From Anaerolineae bacterium (GTDB lineage Bacteria; Chloroflexota; Anaerolineae; UBA4142; SHND01): a stretch of 64,000 nt of DNA. The stretch covers positions 213,493 through 277,492 of the forward strand of contig JADZCJ010000140.1 of NCBI GenBank assembly GCA_020851635.1. Reading direction: 5' to 3'. A program made the translations under genes and the position numbers. Positions 1 through 8,680 of this stretch are shown here, in pieces. The notes below the pieces were generated by a model. It saw only the letters and a list, made by a program, of their open reading frames with translations, was not told where the DNA came from and did not search any database. Numbering within the stretch: position 1 is the first letter of the stretch; every line of letters starts with the position of its first letter.

Positions 1-1066
1 GCGCCAGCATACGCGCGGGAAAGAGCGCGGCGAGCAGTGCGATACCCAAACCGGTCACGAGTGCCTGCATCACCGCGCGCGGTTCGAGCACCACCAAAAA
101 TTGCGGATAGACCGCCATAATCAGCTGCGCCGCGCCGAACGCCACCGCGACCCCGATGACCGCTCCAACGCCCGTTGCAATGAACGCTTGCAGGGCGACG
201 ACCCGGTATAACACCCCATTCCGCGCGCCAATCGCTTTCAGCACACCATACTCGCACTGTCGTTCCATGGTCGCGGTGTAGATCACCAAGCCGACCACCA
301 GAGCGCTGACGAGAAACGCGATCGCGACCATCAATTGCAGCGGCGCGCTAAAGAACTTGCCAAAGAGTCTCACATCATTTTCCATCACCTCGCGCTTGGG
401 CACGACCTCAACCTTGGCAATCTCGCGCAGCCGCGTCGTCATTTCCGTTTCGTCGAACCGGGGGGACGGCGAGACGAGAAGGAAACTTGTCGCGTTGGGC
501 GCACGTAAAAGATTTTCAGCGGCGCTCTTGCGAATGAAAATGAAACTTGTCATCCACGAGCTGGTTCCCTCCGAGAGACCCACGACAATAAAATCGCGAT
601 CCAGAATCTCTAGCGTTTCATTGAGCTCGACTCCGTGCCGCTGCGCGAGGGTGCGATCAAAGACCACTTCTTTGTCATTGCGCGGTTCACGTCCCGCCGC
701 CATGTTCCATGGTCCACCGCCGATTTTGGGATCGTAGCCGATCAAATAGGCGGGCTGCTTTTTCTCGTGCAAATCCAAAATGATGAATTGCGAAAGGATC
801 GGCACGATCTCTGCTGCACCTTGCGACTTGACCGATGCCGCCGCGCCGCCGGGGAGGATTGAGGTTGCGGCGAGCAAGTTGGTGACGCCTTCTTGCGCGA
901 CGACAATCGAACCCGGTGCGTTTTCCAGATACGAAGAAATCTGCACGTACATGCCCGTGAGCAAGCCATTGAGCAGGAGTGTTAACATCACTGCGAGAGC
1001 AACTCCACTGATGCTCAAAGCGAGCCGTGTTTTGTCTTGAAAGAGATTTCGCCAGGCGAGCGACAT
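1..1066 (-). CDS. ABC transporter permease, FtsX/MacB-type (C-terminus beyond window)
   Basis: Reading from an ATG at 1066 leftward gives an open frame to the window edge with no stop. It starts MSLAWRNLFQDKTRLALS, then a first membrane helix, a long extracytoplasmic domain, and three further hydrophobic segments toward the edge. The loop ERQCEYGVLKAIGARN is the hallmark of FtsX-domain permeases of the MacB/DevC/LolC type, which work with an ATPase to move lipids, peptides or lipoproteins or to signal across the membrane. A GAGG Shine-Dalgarno lies about 9 nt before the ATG. It sits 15 bp downstream of a methyltransferase gene on the same strand, so it is probably co-transcribed. The ATPase partner is presumably past the left edge. 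Substrate unknown. Confidence 0.85.
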   Translation of the reverse strand, partial: MSLAWRNLFQDKTRLALSISGVALAVMLTLLLNGLLTGMYVQISSYLENAPGSIVVAQEGVTNLLAATSILPGGAAASVKSQGAAEIVPILSQFIILDLHEKKQPAYLIGYDPKIGGGPWNMAAGREPRNDKEVVFDRTLAQRHGVELNETLEILDRDFIVVGLSEGTSSWMTSFIFIRKSAAENLLRAPNATSFLLVSPSPRFDETEMTTRLREIAKVEVVPKREVMENDVRLFGKFFSAPLQLMVAIAFLVSALVVGLVIYTATMERQCEYGVLKAIGARNGVLYRVVALQAFIATGVGAVIGVAVAFGAAQLIMAVYPQFLVVLEPRAVMQALVTGLGIALLAALFPARMLA

Positions 1067-1081
1067 TCTGCAACCTCACAA

Positions 1082-1735
1082 TTACGTTTCCATTTTACGA
1101 GCGCGATATAGTACAATCGTCCCAAAGAGAGTCATAAAGCGCGCAACCTCTGCGACCTCTTGGAATCCCGCGCCACGTAACTGAGCCGGCAGTAAACCTT
1201 GTATCAAATCTTGCGTGCGTTCCAGATTTCGCATCACGAGCGAAATAACGAAAGCCAACGGATTGTGCGGCTTGCCAAAATCAACGATCCAAAATTCGCC
1301 GCCTTGTCTCAAGACTCGAAATACCTCGCGTAGCGCGCGCTGCCGATCTGTTGTTGTCAAGTGATGCAAAACGAGACTGGATATCACGCGGTCAAAGGAC
1401 TCGTTTGGATATGGGAGTTGATATGCCATACCTTGATCGAGTGTAATGTTGACGTTTTGCTGCGCTGCCTTTGCCCGCGCGATTTCAAGCACTTGCGGAT
1501 CACCGTCGAAACCGATGACCTCGGCAGCGGGTTGCCTCTGCTTGACGAGAATGGTCAGGGTTCCTGTACCGCAGCCGAGATCGAGGACGCGGTATCCGGG
1601 CGTGATACGCGCCTCTTCGATTAGGCGATTCTTGAACGTTTCCTCGCGCATTCCCCAACGCAGCAGTGGATCATAAAATGGGGTTAAAACCTTGAATCGC
1701 AGTGCAGGAATGTAGTTTGCGTCTTGGCTCATCAT
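1082..1735 (-). CDS. class I SAM-dependent methyltransferase (UbiE/Methyltransf_11 type)
   Basis: The 217-residue protein has motif I VLDLGCGTGTL near residue 52 (SAM binding), an acidic motif II (VIGFDGD) and a post-I region DRVISSLVLHHL typical of small UbiE-like methyltransferases. The C-terminus carries no membrane helix. The substrate cannot be read from the sequence; ubiquinone/menaquinone-type or small-molecule methylation are both possible. Start is ambiguous between two adjacent ATG codons (1735 and 1732). It lies between a lipoprotein gene and an ABC permease on the same strand. Confidence 0.85.
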   Translation of the reverse strand: MMSQDANYIPALRFKVLTPFYDPLLRWGMREETFKNRLIEEARITPGYRVLDLGCGTGTLTILVKQRQPAAEVIGFDGDPQVLEIARAKAAQQNVNITLDQGMAYQLPYPNESFDRVISSLVLHHLTTTDRQRALREVFRVLRQGGEFWIVDFGKPHNPLAFVISLVMRNLERTQDLIQGLLPAQLRGAGFQEVAEVARFMTLFGTIVLYRARKMET

Positions 1736-1753
1736 TGCTCCTCGTTTTCATAC

Positions 1754-2236
1754 TTATGGCAGTGATCCAACGACATTGTTATAGCGCCACGGATCACCCC
1801 CGCTGATGCGCCAACCGCGCGGGGTTTTCAATAAGGCAAGGTCTTGGGTCAGAGTCGCTGTGCCTTGTTGTGTGCCATGTACGAGTCGGATATTCACTTG
1901 ATATGTCACTTTGGCGAGTCCCCCGCTTTCATGTACATCGGTTTTCGTGATGCGAAAGTTAGAGAGCTGCACAATACTCACACCATTTACATGATCGTTG
2001 AGCATCTTGCGAAATGCATCGCGCGTATTCAAAAGTCCCTGATCGTTCGCGCCTTCCCCTGGAGTCGCAAAATAATCGTCGAGCGTTGCGGGTTTTGCTT
2101 TACCTGCAATCACTTCCTCCAGCGTTCGTTCAAAATTGCCTACGGTGCCACGCACGGCATTTTCATCGGGATTGCCCGCACAGGCGGCGAGAATGAGGAG
2201 CAAGACGAAGGGGAGCAGCATCATAAGTCGGTTCAT
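1754..2236 (-). CDS. small lipoprotein, NTF2/SnoaL-like size
   Basis: The 160-residue product begins with a lipoprotein signal peptide (MNRLMMLLPFVLLLILAAC) whose lipobox LAAC predicts lipidation at Cys19. The mature part has a charged N-terminal helix (VGNFERTLEEVI), then beta-rich sequence (ITKTDVHESGGLAKVTYQVNIRLVHGTQQGTATLTQDLALLKTPRGWRISG). This pattern resembles SnoaL/NTF2-like ligand-binding folds, but the assignment is by overall pattern only. It is the first gene of the leftward group with the methyltransferase and ABC permease. Confidence 0.75.
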   Translation of the reverse strand: MNRLMMLLPFVLLLILAACAGNPDENAVRGTVGNFERTLEEVIAGKAKPATLDDYFATPGEGANDQGLLNTRDAFRKMLNDHVNGVSIVQLSNFRITKTDVHESGGLAKVTYQVNIRLVHGTQQGTATLTQDLALLKTPRGWRISGGDPWRYNNVVGSLP

Positions 2237-2569
2237 AAGTTTCCTCCACCTTCTAGGATACTCCGCACCTTCTAAAAAAGTAACGCTAAATAGCGTATTT
2301 CGCCCGCGCTGTTTGGCGGATAGGCAGAACGATCAGGTGTCGAGCGAGGGGTGTCGGTGGAGCCGATTCACCAGATGAGATGGCTGCCGTGGAATGTCCG
2401 CAACACTTTAATTTCCGGTGCAAAGTCAATATTGGGTCAGAATTGGGTGTCAATTCCGTTCAATCAACCCGCGCCATTTTGCCTATTTCGATACGCACCA
2501 GATTACTCTGTTCGGATCGCCTCCACCATTCTAGAATCAGCATCGAACGCACGAGGTATGCGGATTCGA
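2237..2569. other. non-coding stretch between lipoprotein gene and propeller remnant
   Basis: About 330 bp in which no frame shows a recognisable protein family or a ribosome binding site. It probably contains the promoter of the leftward lipoprotein gene and unrecognisable upstream remains of the propeller pseudogene. Confidence 0.4.
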
Positions 2570-2797
2570 ATGGCGACAACGCTGACCCAAGATCCACGTG
2601 AGCCGTAGATTCTCTATGCGGGGACCGGAGCAGAATTGTGGTGCTCGAATCTCGAAGGCGCGCGCTGGCAGCATGTTGGATTAAAGAGCAATAACTTGAT
2701 GGCAATTGCTGTCAACCGCGCGAATCCAAAACGCCTGCTCGCCGTGGATGCAGATGAGCGCGTGTATTGCGGCGAGGATGGTGGACGAACATGGTAA
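2570..2797 (+). pseudogene. remnant of BNR/YCF48-type beta-propeller protein, C-terminal end
   Basis: In one plus frame the text reads ATTLTQDPREP, a TAG stop (2606-2608), then ILYAGTGAELWCSNLEGARW and on to VYCGEDGGRTW and a TAA. The pattern DPxxP-x-LYAGT...DGGxTW is the repeat of BNR/photosystem-stability-factor-like propellers. The stop interrupts one repeat exactly, and no upstream propeller repeats can be read in any frame back to 2240. It is therefore a decayed tail of a secreted propeller protein. Confidence 0.6.
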
Positions 2798-3405
2798 GTT
2801 CCCGAAAAACAATGATTCCGAAAAAATTTGTTTTGATGGTGTCGCTCGCAACTGCCTTTCTTTTCGGCGCATATGTTGTGTGGATAACTTTCGTGAATCC
2901 GCGTCAGACACCGGTAGCGGACGAGAGTGTGACTGCAGAACAAAACATCCCCTCGCCCATAGCTAACCCAACGATTTTCACCGCAAGCATCAATAAGGAT
3001 GGCATCCCCGAGAAAATCGGCGCCCTGGCGCTGACCAACTCGGTGCTGGGCAAAGCGGCGCTGCTTGAATTTGAAATGCTGCACGGCAAGGGCTTTGAAC
3101 TCGTCGGCGGTTTCCGCGCCGATTACGAGACCGACAAATCGAATGCGACCTTGTGGGTAGGGCAGGCGCAGAATGAAACGGCGGCGAACCAAATGACCAA
3201 AACGATGGCGGAGAAAATTGGTGCGGGTAGTAAGATGTTCACGGACTTGGCCAAGTTGTCTATCGCCGATCGCCTGCTCTATACCGTCAAGGGACAGGGT
3301 CAGCAGCACTTTTTCTACTCGACGAATGACAAGATTGTCTGGCTGGCAATTGATCCCGCATTGGCTCCCGACGCTCTGCATTCCCTCTGGGGCGCGGTCA
3401 AGTGA
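2791..3405 (+). CDS. membrane-anchored hypothetical protein
   Basis: No family recognised. From the ATG at 2791 the product has a short basic start, one hydrophobic segment (FVLMVSLATAFLFGAYVVW) and a roughly 170-residue extracytoplasmic domain with the stretch ALALTNSVLGKAALLEFEML and a C-terminal PDALHSLWGAVK. GGATGGTGG upstream of 2791 can serve as ribosome binding site; the next in-frame ATG at 2812 has none. The start overlaps the end of the propeller remnant. It is the only intact gene in a stretch of plus-strand pseudogenes, and its composition resembles its neighbours. Confidence 0.65.
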   Translation: MVSSRKTMIPKKFVLMVSLATAFLFGAYVVWITFVNPRQTPVADESVTAEQNIPSPIANPTIFTASINKDGIPEKIGALALTNSVLGKAALLEFEMLHGKGFELVGGFRADYETDKSNATLWVGQAQNETAANQMTKTMAEKIGAGSKMFTDLAKLSIADRLLYTVKGQGQQHFFYSTNDKIVWLAIDPALAPDALHSLWGAVK

Positions 3406-3432
3406 AGTAGCGTGGCAGTTTGAGGTGCGCAA

Positions 3433-4017
3433 ATGAATAATACAGTTATACTCCCAAGCCTGCTCCGTCCAAGAGCCGTCTGCTGGCGGTTGGTGCAAGT
3501 GCCGTCATCGTATTCTTGTTTCTTGGAATCATGGCGCTGGTGACAAGCCAACGCATGGCACAGGCGCGCTTGCAAGTGGCACCGCGCCTGATTTCGAACT
3601 CGAGACATTTAGCGGCGAGACGATTCGTTTGTCAGATTTGCGTGGCAGATCCATCATCGTCAATTTCTGAGCGTCCTGCTGTATTCCCTGCCGCGAGGAA
3701 GCGCCTCTTTTGAATCCACTTGGCTCAAGTACAAAGAACAGGGTTTGCTGTTGATAGGCGTTGACTATGTGGAGACAGAGAGTGAAGCCAAAAAATTTAT
3801 GCGGGAATTTGGCATCACCTATCCGAAAGGTCCGGATATTGGCACGTGCATCTCGCAAGAGTATCGCATTACGGGTGTGCTCGAGTCCAAATTCATCACC
3901 CACGACAGCAATCTTTTGGAAGGCAAAGATGCCACTGGACGCGTCTATGGAAATTGGATCTGCCCCCTATTCCCATCCGCAATGGAGGAGCGCGTCCGGA
4001 AACTCCTCGAAGAGTAA
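3433..4017 (+). pseudogene. TlpA/ResA-type thiol-disulfide oxidoreductase, frameshifted
   Basis: Joining frames restores an N-terminal membrane anchor (LLAVGASAVIVFLFLGIMAL), the family start GTAPDFELETFSGETIRLSDL, the active-site region and a C-terminal half ending RVRKLLEE. Three single-base losses are needed, near 3470, 3577 and 3713, each in a short homopolymer. There is also a TGA at 3668-3670 where TlpA proteins have Trp (the NFWASWC motif reads NF-stop-ASCC). The CIPC pair survives. Either the gene is dead or this stretch has consensus errors. Confidence 0.75.
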
Positions 4018-4108
4018 TGCGGTCAGTCCTATCGAAGCAAGCCATCTCGAGATTGAAGGAGGAAGATCGTAAAGGATGTTGCGCAAGGACGCGGGACGGC
4101 GATAGTGG

Positions 4109-4456
4109 GTGTTACGCCCGGGGGCTGCGGGCAGGTTGCCATTTGTACCACGGCGTGTAGGTTCACATTGGGGAGGAAAAGGACCGCAGGTAGATGTGGT
4201 TGCGATCAACGAGGATGCACACGGAAACATCCTGGGTGAATGCAAATGGCAGGATGCACCGATTGGGCGCGGGGCGGTGAAGGCGCACGTCGAGAGTGTG
4301 TCCAAGTTTGTTCCGGGGTCCTTGGATCGCTGGACGGTGTATCATGCGTTCTTTAGTAAATCGGGATTCACGGAAGAAGCGCGACGCGAGATGGCCGCCA
4401 AGAAAACCTTCTGAATCGACCTCGACGATCTGGAGCGTGCACTGCGGGTGGAGTGA
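4109..4456 (+). pseudogene. DUF234 (C-terminal domain of archaeal-type AAA ATPase), fragment
   Basis: The frame from 4109 contains RRVGSHWGGKGPQVDVVAI, then GECKWQD and a C-terminal AFFSKSGFTEEARREMAAKK, the restriction-endonuclease-like DUF234 domain found after the ATPase in MNS-type STAND/AAA proteins. A TGA at 4412-4414 interrupts it, after which IDLDDLERALRVE and a second TGA follow in the same frame, matching the normal end of the family. The ATPase part is absent. It is a decayed fragment. Confidence 0.7.
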
Positions 4457-4544
4457 AAAACCTCGACACCGGTCACAACGGGACTTTTAGTAGAAAAAGC
4501 GAGAGACAGGGCAAGGGACTTGGCCATGTACGATTCGTGGTCCG

Positions 4545-5807
4545 CTATTCAAGGAGCATCCGCGGCGAATTGCTGTTTTTCGCGCCGACGAGATACCATG
4601 TTACCATCTCCCCCTTGCCCTTGACCACAATTTTGCCGCGCGGTTCGCAAATGAATTCGTCTTTGATTAATTCATAGGTATCACACGTGATTTGAATCTT
4701 GCCGGGCACCCCGCTCGATTCCATCCGGCTCGCGGTATTCACCGGGTCGCCCCACAAATCATAGACGAACTTGCGCTTGCCAATTACGCCTGCAATCAGT
4801 GGACCGGAATTGATGCCGATGCGAAAATCGAGGCGTTTTCCGTTGCGCGGCGGTCGGCTCTGGATATATGCACTCATGTCGAGCGCCATGCGCGCCAGTT
4901 GCTGTGCGTGGTCAAGCCGTGGCGTTGGCACACCGCACGCCGCCCTATAGTTATCCCCAATCGTGCGGATTTTTTCGACGCCATATTGATCCAGCAGCGA
5001 ATCAAAGTACGAGAAAATCTCGTTGAGCATCTCGACCATTTCCTTGGGCGGCAGCTCGACCGACCAGGGTGTGAAATTTACAATATCGGCAAAGAGGATG
5101 CTTGCGCCATCGTAATGATCGGCAATTGTTCCCGTGTTGTTCTTGAGAATCGGCGCGATTTCCTTGGGCAAGATATTCAATAAAAGGTTCTCGGATTTTT
5201 CTTGTTCCAGCGCCAGTAGAGCAAAGGCATGATCTTTTTGGCTGATAAAAAAGGCGAGGATTGCCAGGAGGATTGCCGACACGACCGTAATGTTCAGAAC
5301 AAAAAACAAAATGATCAGGTTTGGTGGCAAATTGTTAAAGGGGCGGGCATACGCTTGGAGAAAGCCGCTGAGAATCACGAGTAAGGCATACGCAATGAAC
5401 CAGCGCATTGCCGAGCGCAGCCCGCTAAAGGCAAGGGCACCGATCGGACAAATAATAGACCAGAGGACCACCGCGCTCGAATTGATAAATCCGCCCAACG
5501 CGATTTGGAGCAGAAAGGGCAAAAGCAAGATCAGCAGCAGCTGTGTGAAACGGTAGAGGGAATAATTACGTAAGCGCGCGAAAACAAACACGCTCAATGT
5601 CGAAAACACAGCATAGCCGAAGGGAATCGCCCCTGCCAGAATTTCACCATACGCAAAATACATCAGACCCCACAGCGCCGCTGCCACAATAACCATCGTG
5701 CTGGAGGCGACGAGCATGGTCTTTTGCAATCGGAGTTCAGGTGGGTCATGCGGATCCGCACCCACGCCCGCGGAAAACGTGATGTATCTTTGCAGAATTC
5801 CGTCCAT
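4545..5807 (-). CDS. membrane-bound class III adenylate/guanylate cyclase
   Basis: From the ATG at 5807 (GGGAAAACG just upstream) the protein has a cytoplasmic start, six predicted membrane helices over roughly residues 35-210, then a class III cyclase catalytic domain. Metal-binding aspartates are seen in FADIVNFT and TIGDNY, the purine-site Lys/Asp in EKIRT and YDLWGD, and the transition-state Asn/Arg in VNTASRM, so it should be catalytically active. It makes cAMP or cGMP; the sequence does not settle which. A start at 5894 would overlap the preceding methyltransferase gene and lacks a ribosome binding site. A second, soluble cyclase lies 0.7 kb upstream. Confidence 0.9.
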   Translation of the reverse strand: MDGILQRYITFSAGVGADPHDPPELRLQKTMLVASSTMVIVAAALWGLMYFAYGEILAGAIPFGYAVFSTLSVFVFARLRNYSLYRFTQLLLILLLPFLLQIALGGFINSSAVVLWSIICPIGALAFSGLRSAMRWFIAYALLVILSGFLQAYARPFNNLPPNLIILFFVLNITVVSAILLAILAFFISQKDHAFALLALEQEKSENLLLNILPKEIAPILKNNTGTIADHYDGASILFADIVNFTPWSVELPPKEMVEMLNEIFSYFDSLLDQYGVEKIRTIGDNYRAACGVPTPRLDHAQQLARMALDMSAYIQSRPPRNGKRLDFRIGINSGPLIAGVIGKRKFVYDLWGDPVNTASRMESSGVPGKIQITCDTYELIKDEFICEPRGKIVVKGKGEMVTWYLVGAKNSNSPRMLLE

Positions 5808-5871
5808 ATCGTTTTCCCGATTCAGGATGTATCTTTTTCGCAAGTCGGTGTCGGGTGCCCGAAGCGCATTC

Positions 5872-6522
5872 TTATGTTTCGCTTTCGCGTGCATAGACCA
5901 CGACCTGCCATAGAAAAGTTTGGCGATAGTAGTGACGCTTCAAACCATTGCTCTGCGCCTTTGCCTCCACCTCCCGGGTAGGATGCGCATACGATCGGAA
6001 CGGATTGCGCTGTATCCGACAAATTAGATTTCCGAGCCTTAGTCCAATCTTGAGCCACCAGGTGTCACGCGGAAAGACTACCCCATACAACTTGCGCGCT
6101 CGCGCAGACGAAAGTCCAACGAGTGAATCCATGTCATGATAACAACAAATGACACGATCCAGTGTCACGATATCCGCAGGCGGTATTTCAGGCGCGAGGT
6201 TGATAAAATCCCCGTAGTAGAAATGAATGCGGTCGGAATGACTTTGAAGGGCGGCTTCCTCCTTGGCAGCAGCAATGAACGCAGCGGAGGCATCCACATC
6301 AGATGCTTCACTGACCCCAGCGCGCAGCAATTCGTTGGGAATCGCCCCGACGCCCCCGCCAATATCGAGCAAAGTCAGCCCCTCGACACCTTCTGCTTTT
6401 AATCCCTCGAGCAATAAGCGTGTTGTCGCCACCGGACCCTTCCGGCGATACTCTCGCAAGTCCTTCACTGCCTTTTTCTGATTGAAGATGGTTTCGATTC
6501 CGTCACATTGAGAGCAATGCAT
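5872..6522 (-). CDS. class I methyltransferase with CxxC start
   Basis: The start at 6522 follows GGCGGA. The protein begins MHCSQCDGIETIF, with a CxxC pair, and has motif I LLDIGGGVGAIPNELL and DxDASAAF for SAM binding, followed by DIVTLDRVICCYHDM. The C-terminal WLKIGLRLGNLICRIQR and Arg-rich region resemble magnesium-protoporphyrin O-methyltransferase-like and related enzymes. It starts 13 bp after the soluble cyclase gene and ends inside the longest possible frame of the membrane cyclase, so the three are probably one transcript. Substrate unknown. Confidence 0.8.
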   Translation of the reverse strand: MHCSQCDGIETIFNQKKAVKDLREYRRKGPVATTRLLLEGLKAEGVEGLTLLDIGGGVGAIPNELLRAGVSEASDVDASAAFIAAAKEEAALQSHSDRIHFYYGDFINLAPEIPPADIVTLDRVICCYHDMDSLVGLSSARARKLYGVVFPRDTWWLKIGLRLGNLICRIQRNPFRSYAHPTREVEAKAQSNGLKRHYYRQTFLWQVVVYARESET

Positions 6523-6535
6523 AATTCCGCCTTTC

Positions 6536-7393
6536 TTATTCCGGTGTTGCGCGACCCGGCGAGTCGACAATGGGTGCGATCCGCTCAACCCAAACCTTCA
6601 TCGCTTCGCGGCGTCCTTTGAGTGCGAGGGTCCGCATCCCCAAGGAGTCTGCCACTATATGAGCCGCCGCGACAGCCGCCTCACTGACCAGGATCTCGCC
6701 CGCTTGTGCGCTTGACGAGAGGCGCGCGGCCACATTGGGTGCATCCCCCAGGACCGTAAAGTCGGTCACCCCTTCTTGCCCGACTTTGCCGACAAAGGCC
6801 CGCCCCGTATGGACACCGGCTCCGACCCGAATCCAGGGCCCCTCCGGACGCGCATGCCCCGTCGCGCGCAGCAGTTCTTTTGCGGACTCGATTGCAATCG
6901 CGGCATGATTCGGTCCTGCCAGACCCGGCAGATACAGTACGATCACCTGGTCACCTATGAGCCGATCGATTAATCCGTCAGTCTGAATGAACAACTTGGT
7001 TGCCGTACTGTAGAATCGGTCGATCAAACGGCTAAACTCCATGGGGTCCATCTTTTCCGCGAGTGCTGTCGACCCGCGCACATCCGCAAAGACCATGGAG
7101 AGTTCGATCTCGGCACCGCCGACGGGAGAGACGTCCAAACAGCTTTGGCAAAAGCGCGGGTTCAGCTTGGACTTGCCTTTCCCGATCAGGCGCATCAGAG
7201 GTGCCCCGATACCTTGAAAGGGAGCATTACACAGCTTGCAGCGGGGATCGGTGGGAATGTGTTTGAAGAAATGGCGACCCCATACCAACTGGGGTTCTTG
7301 CCCCGTGAGGATCCGCCGCCACAGCTCTTCTGGCGAGCTTTGTTTCCAGAACTCTTCTTCCTGCTTTTTGATCAGCCGGGCAATCGGATTCAT
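6536..7393 (-). CDS. soluble class III cyclase with zinc-finger-like N-terminus
   Basis: From the ATG at 7393 (TAGGCAAAAC upstream) the 285-residue protein has an N-terminal helix, a CKLCNAPF...CQSC pattern that could bind zinc, and a class III nucleotidyl cyclase domain starting SMVFADVRGSTALAE. A second motif DRLIGDQVIVLYLP and the segment VLGDAPNVAARL follow, so both metal aspartates and the Asn/Arg pair are present. The purine-binding residues differ from the membrane cyclase at 4545-5807. The same architecture occurs as a stand-alone adenylate/guanylate cyclase in several bacterial phyla. Confidence 0.85.
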   Translation of the reverse strand: MNPIARLIKKQEEEFWKQSSPEELWRRILTGQEPQLVWGRHFFKHIPTDPRCKLCNAPFQGIGAPLMRLIGKGKSKLNPRFCQSCLDVSPVGGAEIELSMVFADVRGSTALAEKMDPMEFSRLIDRFYSTATKLFIQTDGLIDRLIGDQVIVLYLPGLAGPNHAAIAIESAKELLRATGHARPEGPWIRVGAGVHTGRAFVGKVGQEGVTDFTVLGDAPNVAARLSSSAQAGEILVSEAAVAAAHIVADSLGMRTLALKGRREAMKVWVERIAPIVDSPGRATPE

Positions 7394-7539
7394 GCTGTTT
7401 TGCCTACCAATCAGTGGATGCAATGACGTCAGAATTACAGACTGTCATACCGCTCTACGGTACCCACGATTTCACGGACACTCACGAGCCTTCATAAGGT
7501 TCGGTCGTGTGCCGATATCCTTTCAACAGCGCAAGCCTT

Positions 7540-8205
7540 TTACCCGTAATCAATATCTACTGTCGCCTCAACCACCATGATCGAGTTCGACCAGCCGGAA
7601 GCAAGTTCCTTGAATTCGACCCGATCAAAACCTGATCTATGCAGCAATCCCGCGATTTCCTTCTCCTCATAAAGATTAGCCTTCCACCACGCGCGACCGA
7701 GCCATCGTGTAATTGGATTTTGCTTTGTAATAAAGACGAGAAGAATGCCCTGCTCGCAAAGCAGTTGCCTCAAATGGATCAGGGCGTCCTTGACATCAGC
7801 CTTGGGCAGATATTCCAGCATCGTTGAACAAACGATCAGGTCGTATTTGCCCCATTCGGGAGGAAGATCATGCCGGGCCAAAACATCGGCCTGTCTCACC
7901 GTGATATTTATTGCGCCATGCTTGTCAATCCACTGTTGGAAAATGTCCAGCATCTGTGGGCTCGCGTCAAAGGCATGAAACTCTATGCCCGCATAACCCT
8001 GTTCCTCTGTGAGTCGATAAAGAGTTCTTGTAACCACCCCGGTCCCGCAGCCGGCATCAAGAACCTTAAGCCTTGGTTTGAGGTAGTCTGACCCCCGAAA
8101 GAAACGTTCGAGCTCCTTGCCCCAACCAAGCGAATCAACAAAAAAGCGCTCATAAAAAGTCGCCCTCTTTGTATAAAGTTTTTCGCTTTGGACATTGTTT
8201 TGCAT
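7540..8205 (-). CDS. class I SAM-dependent methyltransferase
   Basis: The ATG at 8205 is preceded by AAAGGGTGTG and is preferred to the TTG at 8226. The protein has VLDAGCGTGVVTRTL (motif I), FHAFDASPQML (motif II) and DLIVCSTMLEYL, then QGILLVFITKQNPITR. It belongs to the Methyltransf_25/11 group. The 115 bp between it and the soluble cyclase suggest a separate or loosely linked unit. Substrate unknown. Confidence 0.82.
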   Translation of the reverse strand: MQNNVQSEKLYTKRATFYERFFVDSLGWGKELERFFRGSDYLKPRLKVLDAGCGTGVVTRTLYRLTEEQGYAGIEFHAFDASPQMLDIFQQWIDKHGAINITVRQADVLARHDLPPEWGKYDLIVCSTMLEYLPKADVKDALIHLRQLLCEQGILLVFITKQNPITRWLGRAWWKANLYEEKEIAGLLHRSGFDRVEFKELASGWSNSIMVVEATVDIDYG

Positions 8206-8293
8206 ATGATTCACACCCTTTTTCAAAGGACCCTTTCCGCGCGCTCACCGACCTGCCCTCATGAGATTGAGGCGGCGAGGGCGGATGAGGAAC

Positions 8294-8632
8294 TCATTCT
8301 AGCAGCGCGCTGACCAACTCGCCCCAATTCGCTTCGGCGGTTTCCGCGAATACGCCGCGGGAGCCATTCCCACCAATGACGACGGTAAAGTCACCGCCGG
8401 AGTAGGTCCAGCTACGCAAGGGAATCCAGTTCTGTTCGCTGATCCCCGTGAACGCATCCGCCAGGGTGCTGAACGTCCGCGTGACCAAACTACAATATTC
8501 GGCGATGGTCGCGCACATTTCAGGACCCATAAAGATGTTTGTCCGGTACGCTGTGCATTCGCCGATTGCGTTGAATTCAAATGCAACGGTAACCCCTTTG
8601 AGTATTACCAACTCGTCAAGCGAGTGTCCCAT
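8294..8632 (-). CDS. DUF2173 family protein (roadblock/LC7-like)
   Basis: The 112-residue protein opens with LDELVILKGVTVAFEFNAIGEC and ends WTYSGGDFTVVIGGNGSRGVFAETAEANWGELV. The order of KGV-A-xEF, a central MCATIAEYCSLVTRTF helix and SGGDxxV is characteristic of DUF2173, small proteins of roadblock-like fold found in sulfur-oxidising and photosynthetic bacteria. No enzymatic residues are evident. Its position upstream of the methyltransferase/cyclase group may be incidental. Confidence 0.75.
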   Translation of the reverse strand: MGHSLDELVILKGVTVAFEFNAIGECTAYRTNIFMGPEMCATIAEYCSLVTRTFSTLADAFTGISEQNWIPLRSWTYSGGDFTVVIGGNGSRGVFAETAEANWGELVSALLE

Positions 8633-8680
8633 ATTTTTCTCCGTGGAAAGGATAGGCAGAGCGAGGATTCACAATCGCGC

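Noticed and set aside
3668..3670. TGA in the TlpA-like frame as a third selenocysteine
   Set aside because: It replaces a conserved Trp, not Cys. The gene also needs three frame corrections, and no hairpin with a CGTG loop stands 22 nt downstream.
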